Assembly (NCBI GenBank): GCA_964344565.1
Contig: CAYFNT010000005.1
Coordinates: forward strand, 62,001 to 126,000
Length of the DNA: 64,000 bases
Reading direction: 5' to 3'
Source of the DNA: JACNKJ01 sp964344565
GTDB taxonomy: Bacteria > Krumholzibacteriota > Krumholzibacteriia > JACNKJ01
Shown here: positions 17,046-26,111 of the stretch, in pieces
How positions within the stretch are numbered: position 1 is the stretch's first letter
How the letters are laid out: each line of letters starts with the position of its first letter
Made by a program: the position numbers and the translations under genes
Notes under the pieces: model-generated
Seen by the model: the letters and a program-made list of their open reading frames with translations, nothing else
What the model was told of the DNA's origin: nothing
The model's database searches: none

Positions 17046-17231
17046 ATGAGCAAGGAGTTCCCGTCCATGGACCCCACATTCCTGGAGATCCTGGCCTGTC
17101 CGGTCTGCAAAGAATCGCTGCGCTGGGAGGCGGAGGCCTCGCAGCTGGTCTGCGACGGCTGCAGGAAAGCCTATCCGGTCGAGGACGGCATTCCCGACCT
17201 GCTCCCCGAGAGCGGAAGGGAGCTCGACTGA
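17046..17231 (+). CDS. Trm112-family zinc-ribbon protein (YcaR-like)
   Basis: A 61-residue protein with the Trm112 pattern: FLEILACPVCKESLRW, then LVCDGCRKAYPVEDGIPDLL. Two CxxC pairs would bind zinc. Bacterial YcaR-type proteins and the eukaryotic methyltransferase activator Trm112 share this fold; in bacteria the role is usually unproven. GGGAGG lies about seven bases before the ATG. The stop shares one base with the start of the C25 peptidase gene, which links this small cytosolic protein to the surface locus at least in translation. Confidence 0.88.
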   Translation: MSKEFPSMDPTFLEILACPVCKESLRWEAEASQLVCDGCRKAYPVEDGIPDLLPESGRELD

Positions 17232-20200
17232 TGAGCCGGCGCATCCTCATGCTTCTCGTTCTGACCTTCGCCTCGAGCGCCTTCGCCCGGGAGCCCCTCT
17301 GGGAGCCCCAGGGAATGGGCGGCAGCTTGACCCTCTACTCCGACTCCCAGGGCGGCGCTTCGGCGACCCTGGCCCTCCCGCCGACGGGGAACTGGCGCGT
17401 GAGCGCTCTGGAGCTGGACGGCCACGCGCTGGATCCCGAAGGTCTGGCCTGGGTCTCGCCACCGGGAATGTTCCGGAGAATCCGCGTGGGCGGCGTGGCC
17501 CTCATGGTCGAGGACCGGCCCTGGGACGAGGCCCGGCTACAGATTCGATTCGAGGCTCCCTTCCCGGCCGAGCGCTTCGCGCTGGATGATCCCATGGTCG
17601 CGGGCCTGCTGGTCAACGCCGATCAAGCCTCCCCGGCGCGTCTCCCCTCGGAGAGCTCGGACCGGGACGGCGACGAGATCTTCGACGGCACATCAAACTG
17701 GATTCGCCTGGACTACAAGGACACGGGCTTCTACCGCCTGAGCTACTCGGAACTCACCGAGAACGGCATGCCCCTCGGGGTCGATCCGGCCACCTTCCGC
17801 CTCTTGGGAAGGCCCGCCGAACCCCAGCCCTTCCGCATGGCCTGGGGCGGATCCTGGGAGCGCGGCTGGGCACTCGAGGAGATCCCCATCCGGGTTAACG
17901 GCGAGGCGAGCTTCGGTCCCGACACCGAGATCATCTGCTACCTTCCCGGCCAGGACGGCTGGGCCACCGAACTGGATGCCGGGGCCGATCCCGCCGAGTG
18001 GCGGAGGCATCCCTATGCGGTGTGGTCCACGGTCTACCTGACCTGGGGAGGCGAGGAGGGCCTGAGGCCTGGCAGCGAGAACGTTGCGCCCGGCGGCGCG
18101 CCCCTGCTGGAATCCATCACCAGGCGCCTGCACCGCGAGCAGAACCTGATCTATTCCAATCAGGACCTCCACGAGGACGGCTGGGCCTGGATCTACTTCC
18201 TGCGCTCCGAATCGCCGGACCTCTTCGCCGACGTGGCGCCCCTCGTCTGGCCCCTGGCCGGCGAACCCTTCAGCCTCACGGTGGGCTTCGACAAGCCCAG
18301 TCTCGACGGCACCGGCGGGCACTCCCATCATCTGCGCTGCTACCTCGGAAGCGTGAACAACCAGCCGGATCCGGCGGGACTGCTCATCGACGAGGAATTC
18401 ACCCTGTCCGGCACCACGAGCTGGAAGCTTCTCTCGGGCGAGGGCGTTCTGCCCAATCTCGTGGATGGGCAGGAGGACCTCGACTTCTGGCTGGAGTTGC
18501 CCAAGGAGCAGGGCGAGGACTTCGGCTACCTGCTCTGGTACGAGCTGCTCTACGAGACGCGCCTCCGCACCCGCAACGATCTGCCCATCGATTTCCACCT
18601 GCCCGGCGGCGACGGCGTGGTGGAGCTGTCCATCGAGGGATGGAGTCAGGAGCCCCTGCTCTGGGACACCAGCGATCCTTTCGAGCCGCGCCAGCTCACC
18701 GGCGGCGTCTTCGCGGACGGAGCCTTGAACCTGGAACTGGATGCCTCGCTGCCGCGGAATCTCAGCCTCTTCAAGCCGGGGGTGATCCGCTCCTTCCTGG
18801 GCATCCGCCAGACCGCGCCGGCGCCCCTGCGCCATGACGCCCTGCCTCACATGATCGTGGTCTACCACGACGACTTCAGCGCGCCCGCACAGCGATACGT
18901 GAACTGGCGCTCGGAGAACTTCCCCGAGTTCGGCACGGGCGAGGTCGAGATGGTGGCCATCAGCGACGTCTACGCCAACTTCAGCGGCGGCATGCAGGAC
19001 GTGGCGGGTCTCCGCAACTTCCTGAAGTACCGCTACGAGACCTCCGGCAGCCGCCTCTGCTTCGTGCTGTTCCTGGGCGATGCGGACAGCGACTATCGCA
19101 ACTTCTCGGCGCGGGAGACTACCGGCGACGGTACCAACTGCCTCATACCCGCACTCAGCGATCGCTTCCGCAGCGAGCGTCAGGCGCTCATCTACACCAC
19201 CGACGACTACTTCGCCTACATGGACGCCCAGGACGACTCCCTGGAAGTGGGGCTCGTGGACCTCGCCATCGGACGCATGCCCGTGGCCACCCTGGCCGAC
19301 GCGAACCAGATGATGGACATGTTCATCCAGTACGACGCCAACCCGCCGGAAGGGCTCTGGAAGGGCCGGGCCGTGCTGGCCGCGGACGACTTCTTCGACT
19401 ATTGCGATCCCCTGAAGCCGGACGGCATCCAGCACACCAACCAGGCCGAGATTCTGGTGGAAGTGGCCATGCCCTGGGATCTGGCGCTTCAGAAGATCTA
19501 TCTCTGCGAATACGATTGCGATTTCGCGGGATCGAAGCTCGAGGCCCAGTCGGATCTGCTCTCGGCGCTCGGCGACGGCGCCCTCTTCTTCAACTACGTC
19601 GGTCATGGGGGCAACGACCTTCTGGCCGACGAGCGCCTTCTGGTGGAGCAGAACATCTACAGCATGAACAACGGCGGAAAGCGCTTCTTCTTCATCTCGG
19701 CCAGCTGCAACGTGGGCGAGTTCGACGATCCCGGCGGGCAGAGCATGTCCGAGCTGATGATCTCACTGCCCCAGGGCGGGGCCATCGGCACCATGGCGGC
19801 CAGCGCGCTCACCGGCGCCGTCTTCAACAACCGGCTCAACAAGAACTTCCTGCAGCAGCTCTTCCCCGACCGTCAGCTGGTGGGAAGCCTGCCCCTGAGC
19901 CAGGCCCTCATGCGGGCGAAGGTGGCCACCCAGGTGATCGACTACGGCGGCGGAGGCTACGGCGGCTCCACGGAGCGCTACGCCATCCTGGGCGATCCAG
20001 CCCTGAGTCTGGCCTCCGCGGACTTCACCGTGGAGTTCGAGGCCGATTCGGTGGACTCCCTCGTGGTGGGCGGGCACACCGTGGTGCGGGGACGCATCAT
20101 GCGCGACGGCATCTTCGCCCCGGATTTCGACGGCGACCTGCACCTCAGCGTCCGCGCCTCGGCCGATACCAGCGGTTACGACTACGTGCACAACCAGGTC

Positions 20201-21061
20201 GACAAGCACCAGGACTACCATCTCGCCGGCCAGGAGGCCTTCCGCGGATCCTTCCCCGTGGTCTCCGGCGAGTTCGAGTCCCCGGCCTTCTTCTTCCCCC
20301 GGGGATCGGAGCCCGGTCCCTACGGCGAGATCCGGGCCTTCGGCTCCGGCGATGGAGAGGCCGTGGGGCGTCTGGACTCGGTGCCGGTGGTGGAGGGGGA
20401 ATTGCCCGACGACAGCGCGGCGCCCGAGGTGAGCCTGTCCCTGGCCGGCGGAGCGGTGAACGCCACTCCCGGCACGCCTCTCACGGTGAGAGCCTCGGAC
20501 GAATCGGGCATCAACCTCATCGGAGGCAGCCCCCGCACGGCCCTCTTCGTGGAGTACGTGGAGTCGGGGGAGGTGGAGGAACTCACCGATCGATTCGAAT
20601 ACGATTCGGGCAGCGCCACCGAAGGATCGGCCGTTTCGGCCATCCGCAGCGGCCTGGATCCGGGCCACTACACCCTTGTTGCCTCCGTGGCCGACAACCT
20701 CGGCAACGTGGGCCGCGACACCCTGCGAGTACGTATCCTGGAGGAAGGCCGCTACGACCTCACGGCCCTGCGCCCCTTCCCCAATCCGTTCCGGGAACGC
20801 TGCGCCGTGACCTTCGAACTCACGGCCCAGGCCCGGGTCACCTTGGACATCTTCACCCTATCCGGCAGAAAGATCCGCAGCCTCGAGCTGGACTGCCCCG
20901 AAGCGGGCCGCCACGCCTTCGATTGGGACGGCCTGGACGAGTCCGGCGATGAGATCGCCAACGGCACCTATCTCTATCGCGTTCAAGCGGATTTCGACGG
21001 CGAAGGGCTCCGCATGAGGGAGCAGAATGGAGCTTTGGTGAAGATGTCCCACAATCCTTGA
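17231..21061 (+). CDS. PorU-like gingipain-family (C25) peptidase with FlgD-type C-terminal domain
   Basis: A 1276-residue exported protein. The signal peptide is MSRRILMLLVLTFASSAFA. A long beta-rich N-terminal region precedes the C25 caspase-fold domain (about 540-930), which has FVLFLGDADSDYR, the catalytic His792 in NYVGHGG and the catalytic Cys826 in SASCNVGEFDDPGGQSMSEL. The string GGAIGTMAASALTG after the Cys and the large N-terminal part match PorU, the T9SS sortase, better than secreted gingipains. The last 100 residues (PFPNPFRE to YLYRVQAD) form a FlgD-like Ig domain used as an anchor or sorting tail in FCB-related bacteria. A PorV-like gene follows, supporting a sortase role. A plain surface protease is the alternative. 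Confidence 0.88.
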   Translation: MSRRILMLLVLTFASSAFAREPLWEPQGMGGSLTLYSDSQGGASATLALPPTGNWRVSALELDGHALDPEGLAWVSPPGMFRRIRVGGVALMVEDRPWDEARLQIRFEAPFPAERFALDDPMVAGLLVNADQASPARLPSESSDRDGDEIFDGTSNWIRLDYKDTGFYRLSYSELTENGMPLGVDPATFRLLGRPAEPQPFRMAWGGSWERGWALEEIPIRVNGEASFGPDTEIICYLPGQDGWATELDAGADPAEWRRHPYAVWSTVYLTWGGEEGLRPGSENVAPGGAPLLESITRRLHREQNLIYSNQDLHEDGWAWIYFLRSESPDLFADVAPLVWPLAGEPFSLTVGFDKPSLDGTGGHSHHLRCYLGSVNNQPDPAGLLIDEEFTLSGTTSWKLLSGEGVLPNLVDGQEDLDFWLELPKEQGEDFGYLLWYELLYETRLRTRNDLPIDFHLPGGDGVVELSIEGWSQEPLLWDTSDPFEPRQLTGGVFADGALNLELDASLPRNLSLFKPGVIRSFLGIRQTAPAPLRHDALPHMIVVYHDDFSAPAQRYVNWRSENFPEFGTGEVEMVAISDVYANFSGGMQDVAGLRNFLKYRYETSGSRLCFVLFLGDADSDYRNFSARETTGDGTNCLIPALSDRFRSERQALIYTTDDYFAYMDAQDDSLEVGLVDLAIGRMPVATLADANQMMDMFIQYDANPPEGLWKGRAVLAADDFFDYCDPLKPDGIQHTNQAEILVEVAMPWDLALQKIYLCEYDCDFAGSKLEAQSDLLSALGDGALFFNYVGHGGNDLLADERLLVEQNIYSMNNGGKRFFFISASCNVGEFDDPGGQSMSELMISLPQGGAIGTMAASALTGAVFNNRLNKNFLQQLFPDRQLVGSLPLSQALMRAKVATQVIDYGGGGYGGSTERYAILGDPALSLASADFTVEFEADSVDSLVVGGHTVVRGRIMRDGIFAPDFDGDLHLSVRASADTSGYDYVHNQVDKHQDYHLAGQEAFRGSFPVVSGEFESPAFFFPRGSEPGPYGEIRAFGSGDGEAVGRLDSVPVVEGELPDDSAAPEVSLSLAGGAVNATPGTPLTVRASDESGINLIGGSPRTALFVEYVESGEVEELTDRFEYDSGSATEGSAVSAIRSGLDPGHYTLVASVADNLGNVGRDTLRVRILEEGRYDLTALRPFPNPFRERCAVTFELTAQARVTLDIFTLSGRKIRSLELDCPEAGRHAFDWDGLDESGDEIANGTYLYRVQADFDGEGLRMREQNGALVKMSHNP

Positions 21062-21087
21062 CCCCGGCGCAGGAATTGCCGTATATA
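21058..21087 (+). promoter_or_regulatory. Possible sigma70 promoter upstream of the PorV-like gene
   Basis: TTGACC (21058-21063) overlaps the end of the C25 gene, and TATATA (21082-21087) follows after an 18-base spacer. It could give the PorV-like gene and the downstream surface genes their own transcript. Confidence 0.45.
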
Positions 21088-21120
21088 GCATGATTACAAA
21101 CACTTTGGAGGATGATTTTG

Positions 21121-22104
21121 ATGACGAGGACCCCGCTCTTCGCCCGTCTCACGCTGCTGGCCATGCTGCTGACGCTCATGGCGACCCCGGCCCTGGGTAG
21201 CGTGGCCGGGGTGCACAGCCTTCACATTCCACCCGGCGCCCGGGCCAACGGTCTTGGCGAAGCCTCGGTGGCCATCGCCAACGACGCCACGGCGGCCTGG
21301 TGGAATCCCGCGGGACTGGCCTTCATGCGCGGTCGCACCCTCGGGCTCATGCACAGCCAGTTGGTGCCCGACCTGGCCGACGACATCTACTACGAGTACG
21401 CGGGCTGGGTCTCGCACATGTCCGGATGGGGCACCTACTCCCTGAACCTCATCTACCTGTCCTATGGCAAGAGCATCCACACGGGAGACTCGCCGGAGGC
21501 CCTCGACGAATTCTACTCCTACGAGTTCTCGCCGTCGATCGCCTACGGCGTGCAGCTGGGTCCCAACACGGCCATCGGACTGGGCCTCAAGTACGCCCGG
21601 GTGGATCTGGCGCCCGAGCGCGTGATCCTCGACTTCGAGGGCAAGGGCGCGGGAAGCTCCATGGGCGTGGACTTCGGCATCCTCCAGCGCTTCGGAGACG
21701 CCCAGCTCGGTGCCGTGGTGAACAACATCGGCCCCAACATCAGCTTCGTCAACAACGAGCAGTCAGATCCCATGCCGCGGCACGTGAAGGTGGGCGGCGC
21801 CTATACCTATTACCTGCCCGATAATCTCGGCCACGTGCTCGTGACCGCCGACTACAACAAGATGATCGTCACGGGTGGCCCCACGATCATCAACGGCGGC
21901 GCGGAATTCCAGTACGGCCGGATCTTCGCCCTGCGAACTGGTTACGTCAGCGATCCCGATGGGGATATCACGGATTGGACCTTCGGTGTCGGCTTCCAGG
22001 TGAGCGCGGGTGAGGGCCGGGAGCTGTTCGTGGACTACGCGAACATCCCCCAGGCCTCGGAATTGGACAGAGTCCATCGCTTCTCCCTGGAGCTCGGATT
22101 CTAG
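21121..22104 (+). CDS. porV: PorV-like outer-membrane barrel (T9SS attachment complex)
   Basis: A 327-residue protein with a signal peptide (MTRTPLFARLTLLAMLLTLM through ALG). The mature N-terminus LHIPPGARANGLGEASVAIA followed by DATAAWWNPAGLAF is the PorV/LptO signature, also shared with the wider FadL-like UPF0164 group, and the C-terminus ends in Phe (RFSLELGF) as a barrel should. In Bacteroidota PorV receives substrates from the SprA translocon and delivers them to the PorU sortase. Here it lies directly behind a PorU-like gene and ahead of a T9SS-tailed protease. I use the ATG at 21121 because GGAGG directly abuts an earlier ATG at 21112, leaving no spacing for it. Confidence 0.82.
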   Translation: MTRTPLFARLTLLAMLLTLMATPALGSVAGVHSLHIPPGARANGLGEASVAIANDATAAWWNPAGLAFMRGRTLGLMHSQLVPDLADDIYYEYAGWVSHMSGWGTYSLNLIYLSYGKSIHTGDSPEALDEFYSYEFSPSIAYGVQLGPNTAIGLGLKYARVDLAPERVILDFEGKGAGSSMGVDFGILQRFGDAQLGAVVNNIGPNISFVNNEQSDPMPRHVKVGGAYTYYLPDNLGHVLVTADYNKMIVTGGPTIINGGAEFQYGRIFALRTGYVSDPDGDITDWTFGVGFQVSAGEGRELFVDYANIPQASELDRVHRFSLELGF

Positions 22105-22113
22105 GAGAAGAAG

Positions 22114-25100
22114 ATGGATTGGCATTTCCCCAGTATTCGCGGGCGGACGGCGGAGCTTGCCGTCCGCTTCGCCGTTTCTGCGCTGCTGATCGCGGGCCTG
22201 GCGCCGGCCAAGCGCCTGATTCCGGTGGACGGCGGGGACCGCAGCCCCGTCCATGAAATTCGCGCCGAGCGATGGCGGGAGGTGGCCGAGCAACTCGGTC
22301 CCTGCCACACCCATCCCCATGAGAAGCGTGCGGCGGGCGGCGGGCAGCGGGATGAGGGCCCTCTGCGGGTCATGGTCTGCCTGCTGGCCTTCGAGGAGAA
22401 CCGCGATCCCCATCTGACCACCATTCCGGCCGATGGCGGCTTCATGCTGGATCCCGAGGCCATTCCCGAATGGCAGCGCAAGGTGGATCCGCCGCCCCAC
22501 GACCGCGCCTACTTCAACGCCCACATGAACGCCCTGGCCGAGTACATCGGCTGGCAGAGCTACGGCCAGGTGGAGATCGAGTGGGACATCCTGCCCGAGG
22601 GTGACGAACCCTTCCGCATGAGCGACATCGCGGACTACGGACCCGGCGAGGGCGGATTCTGGACCCTGGAGCTGCTCGAGACCTTCATGCGCGAGGGCCT
22701 GGACACCATCGACTCCACGCTCCAGGAGATTCCCGGCGGTCCGCGATTCGCCGACTACGACCACGTGATGATCTTCCACGCGGGCAGCGACTACCAGAAC
22801 GACATCGCCCAGGACAGTCCCAACGACCTGCCCAGCTTCAACATCTTCTTCGGCGACCCGGACGGTCCCCATCCCGTGGACGGGGGGGACACCCTGCTGG
22901 AGTCGGTGCTCCTGCTGCCGGAGACCACCATCCAGGACGTGAGCGAGGGCGACGCCCTCGGCGCTCTGAACGCCGTGACCGCCCACGAGTTCACCCACCA
23001 GCTGGGCACGGTGGACACCTACAACACCTACTATTTCTGGCCGGTGGTGGGCTACTGGGACCTCATGGACAGCGGTCACCAGATGACGGTGAACATCGAC
23101 GAGAACGGCGACGAGGTCGTCGACTTCAGCATCTACGGCGGCCTGCCGGGCAGCCTGGCCATCTGGCACAAGGAGTATCTGGGCTGGATCGGCGAATCCG
23201 ACGGAAGTCTCCGGCGACTGGGTGGCGGCGAACACTACTCCGTGCTCCTGGCCAGCGGGCTTCAGGACAACGGCGCCAAGGCCGTTCGCGTGGACCTGTC
23301 CGACTCGGAGTACTTCCTCCTGGAGAACCGCCAGGAGCTGCTCACCACCAACGAGTACTATCTCGAGCAGGACGACGACACCGGCGTGCTCCAGTACGTC
23401 GCCGACTGGGACACCGAGGAGAACATCGGCATGTACGACCTGCTCATCCCGCAGTCGGGCCTTCTGGCCTGGCATGTGGACGAGCGGAATCTCGAAGTGC
23501 TCATGGACTACAACATCGTCAACATGGACGGCGACTGGCACTTCTGGCTGGTGGAAGCCGACGGCCTCGGCGACCTGGGCAATCCCTACTCCTGGGACTG
23601 GCGGGGCGCGGAAACCGATCCCTTCTACGTGGGGAACGTCACCGAATGGCTCCCCGAGACCGTGCCCAGCACGCGCCTGAAGGACAAGAGCCCCTCGGGC
23701 TACATGCTCGACAACCTGAACACCAGCCCATACCTGGACGACACCGAAGCCTTCGACCGCACCATCACCTTCCATTCGATCCTCAGCGGTCCTGCCGAGG
23801 ACTTCCCCCGGGACGACCGGGACCTCATGGGTGAGGAGATCCTCGACTTCCACGCTGCGGCCAACAGCCTGATGCCCCTGGGCGAAGAGGGCCTGGCCTA
23901 CCTCATGGCCAGCCTCGAGCCGGACAGCACGACGGCGGCCTACGCCATCGCCGGCAAGTACTCCGCCCAGATGCCGGTGCAGCAGCCCCTCATCTCCGTC
24001 GCGGGATTCCCCCTGACCAGCGCCCGCGCCACGGCCTTCCAGGACGGGAACGACGCCTGGTTCATCTTCGTCTCCGGCGGATTCTACCAGCTGACCTACG
24101 ACGAGGACGGCGACGGGCTCCTGGCCGAGACGGCGATGGCCACCGAAGCGCCCATCCTCGCGGGCCCCATCGCGGGCGAGGGCTGGATCGCCTGGCTCGA
24201 CGCCGCCGGCGACCTGAATCTCTACGACGGCGACGGCGTCGAGATCTACCCGGTGCTGGATTCCGGCGAGGAACTGCGCGCCTACTCGCCGCCCAGTCTC
24301 ATCGATGACGCGGTGGGTCCGCGCATCCTCTATCAGATCAACGACGAGATCCTGGTGAAGGATCCCGCCGACGACCAGGCGCCGGAGATCTATCGCAGCC
24401 TGACCGAAGGCCGCGAGGGGGTGGCCTGGATCCGGGTGCTGGACCGGAACGGCGACGACATCGACGACGTCTTCTGGATCGAGCGTTCGGGCTATGCCGC
24501 TTCCTGGGGCTCGGACGATCCCTACGATTTCCGAGGTCCCGCCCTGCCGGAGCGCTTCTTCCAGTATCCCCTCGACGGTGACAGCCTCATGGGCGGTCCC
24601 GCGGTGGGCGACATGAACGGCGACGGAGCGCCGGAGCTCTTCCTGAGCACGCGTTCGCGCATCTATCGCTTCGCCACGCGGATGGATCCGCACTTCCCCG
24701 AGGCCCAGCTCTACCGCGACTGGCCCCTGCGTCCCGCCGAACTGCTCTACCTCGACGAGCCCATGGGGGTCGGAGGCGCGCCGCTCCTGGCCGACATGAC
24801 CGGCGACGGCATCAGCGAGCTTCTGGTCTTCGGCGACTCGGGTCATCTGATCATCGCGGACGAGAATGCCGAGCCTATCCTGGGGACGCCCCGCTCCCTG
24901 GCCGGCGAGGGGCCGGCGGATCTCTACGCCCGCAACGGAATGCTGAGGGCCGCCAGCTGGAGGGGTTTCCTCCTGGGCTTCGACGGCGAGGGCGACGGCA
25001 ACGAGGCCGAATGGGGCCTTCCCGGCGGCGGCGCGGATCGGGGCGGCCGCTGGCAGCGGCGCCATCCCTACCTGCCCGATATCGGCTCCACCGAGTCCGA

Positions 25101-25368
25101 CCAGTGGGTGCTCTATCCCAATCCCGCGGGCAGTTGGGTCCGCCTGCAGCATCCCGGCGCCGAGGAGGATCTGCAGATCAAGCTCGAGCTCTTCGATCTG
25201 GAGGGCCAGCGGATGCTCGAAGCATTCGCCTACAGCACCGGCGGCCCCTTCGAGGCGGAGCTGGATCTGGAAAGCCTGGCCTCCGGCGTCTACTTCCTTC
25301 GAGCGGAAGTGAGTCTGCACGCCGAGGTCCAGTACAGCTTCGTCAAGAGCATGGCGGTGCTGCGATGA
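22114..25368 (+). CDS. M6-family metalloprotease with T9SS type-A sorting domain
   Basis: A 1084-residue protein. The N-terminal hydrophobic stretch (about 17-30) is an atypical signal peptide or signal anchor, and a propeptide-like region follows. The peptidase domain holds the zinc motif H291-E-F-T-H295 with VDTYNTYYFWPVVGYWDLMD, as in immune inhibitor A (M6). A middle region has two FG-GAP-like elements, VGDMNGDGAPELFL and LADMTGDGISELLV. The last about 85 residues read YPNPAGSW, then LELFDLEGQRM, then LASGVYFLRAEV and FVKSMAVLR, the classic T9SS type-A sorting domain. It is therefore a probable cargo of the neighbouring PorU/PorV pair. AGGAGAAG lies just before the ATG. Confidence 0.9.
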   Translation: MDWHFPSIRGRTAELAVRFAVSALLIAGLAPAKRLIPVDGGDRSPVHEIRAERWREVAEQLGPCHTHPHEKRAAGGGQRDEGPLRVMVCLLAFEENRDPHLTTIPADGGFMLDPEAIPEWQRKVDPPPHDRAYFNAHMNALAEYIGWQSYGQVEIEWDILPEGDEPFRMSDIADYGPGEGGFWTLELLETFMREGLDTIDSTLQEIPGGPRFADYDHVMIFHAGSDYQNDIAQDSPNDLPSFNIFFGDPDGPHPVDGGDTLLESVLLLPETTIQDVSEGDALGALNAVTAHEFTHQLGTVDTYNTYYFWPVVGYWDLMDSGHQMTVNIDENGDEVVDFSIYGGLPGSLAIWHKEYLGWIGESDGSLRRLGGGEHYSVLLASGLQDNGAKAVRVDLSDSEYFLLENRQELLTTNEYYLEQDDDTGVLQYVADWDTEENIGMYDLLIPQSGLLAWHVDERNLEVLMDYNIVNMDGDWHFWLVEADGLGDLGNPYSWDWRGAETDPFYVGNVTEWLPETVPSTRLKDKSPSGYMLDNLNTSPYLDDTEAFDRTITFHSILSGPAEDFPRDDRDLMGEEILDFHAAANSLMPLGEEGLAYLMASLEPDSTTAAYAIAGKYSAQMPVQQPLISVAGFPLTSARATAFQDGNDAWFIFVSGGFYQLTYDEDGDGLLAETAMATEAPILAGPIAGEGWIAWLDAAGDLNLYDGDGVEIYPVLDSGEELRAYSPPSLIDDAVGPRILYQINDEILVKDPADDQAPEIYRSLTEGREGVAWIRVLDRNGDDIDDVFWIERSGYAASWGSDDPYDFRGPALPERFFQYPLDGDSLMGGPAVGDMNGDGAPELFLSTRSRIYRFATRMDPHFPEAQLYRDWPLRPAELLYLDEPMGVGGAPLLADMTGDGISELLVFGDSGHLIIADENAEPILGTPRSLAGEGPADLYARNGMLRAASWRGFLLGFDGEGDGNEAEWGLPGGGADRGGRWQRRHPYLPDIGSTESDQWVLYPNPAGSWVRLQHPGAEEDLQIKLELFDLEGQRMLEAFAYSTGGPFEAELDLESLASGVYFLRAEVSLHAEVQYSFVKSMAVLR

Positions 25369-26111
25369 AGAGACTCGCGATGGGAATCCTGCTGCTCTCG
25401 ACACTTTCGGCCGCGGCCATCGAAGTGAAACCCCTGGCCTATTCGATGCTGATTCCCGGCCTGGGGGAGTACAGTCTGGGCTACAAGACCCGCGCCTACG
25501 CCCACTGGGCGGTGGAAGCCGGCGGCTGGGTCGGCGTGGTGCACTTCCGCAATAAGGGATTCGAGAAGCGCTACGAGTACGAGGCCTATGCCGACGAGCA
25601 CTGGAGCGAGGGCCGCTGGCGTTCGTCCTGGGACGAGGAATGGCTCGACCACGAAGACGCCTGGGACGATCTCTGCGACTCCGCGGTGGCCTTCGACGAG
25701 TCCCACATCACCCTCGACGAGTTCGGCAACGAGATCCACTACCTGGACACTCACTTCGCGCCCTACGCCGAGGATCCCCAGCACTACTACGAGAACCTCG
25801 GCAAATACGACTGGTATCGCTGGGGATGGGACGACTATGATTGCGCCGACGATCATCTGGATCCGCGTCCCGGCGATCATCGCTACATCTACGGCAAGAT
25901 GCGCAACGCCAGCGACGACGACTTCAACATGGCGCACAACATCCTCACGACCATGCTGCTGGCGAGGGTGGTGTCGCTGGTGGACACCTACATCATCCTG
26001 GTGAAGCAGGATCGCGGCGCCAGCGACCAGGCCATTCGCGACGGCTGGCGCATGAGCTATCAAATCGAAGACCGAGGCGGTTTCCGCCTGGGCATGACAA
26101 GGAACTGGTGA
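25365..26111 (+). CDS. DUF5683-like exported protein, first paralogue
   Basis: A 248-residue protein, with ATGA overlap to the protease gene. It has a short signal peptide (MKRLAMGILLLSTLSAAA), then SMLIPGLGEYSLGYKTRAYAHWAVEAGGW, which resembles the LIPGxGQxYxG-x-RG segment of DUF5683 proteins. A very acidic and aromatic middle (about 70-180, many Asp, Glu, Tyr and Trp) separates it from a C-terminal hydrophobic helix, NILTTMLLARVVSLVDTYII. The same layout occurs in the next gene, so they arose by duplication. Function is unknown; the position suggests a periplasmic or membrane part of the surface locus. Confidence 0.78.
   Translation: MKRLAMGILLLSTLSAAAIEVKPLAYSMLIPGLGEYSLGYKTRAYAHWAVEAGGWVGVVHFRNKGFEKRYEYEAYADEHWSEGRWRSSWDEEWLDHEDAWDDLCDSAVAFDESHITLDEFGNEIHYLDTHFAPYAEDPQHYYENLGKYDWYRWGWDDYDCADDHLDPRPGDHRYIYGKMRNASDDDFNMAHNILTTMLLARVVSLVDTYIILVKQDRGASDQAIRDGWRMSYQIEDRGGFRLGMTRNW

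Noticed and set aside
21763..25404. A 1213-codon open frame on the minus strand, opposite the M6 protease
   Set aside because: The plus-strand frame has catalytic HEFTH and a sorting tail, while the antisense translation shows no domain or motif.
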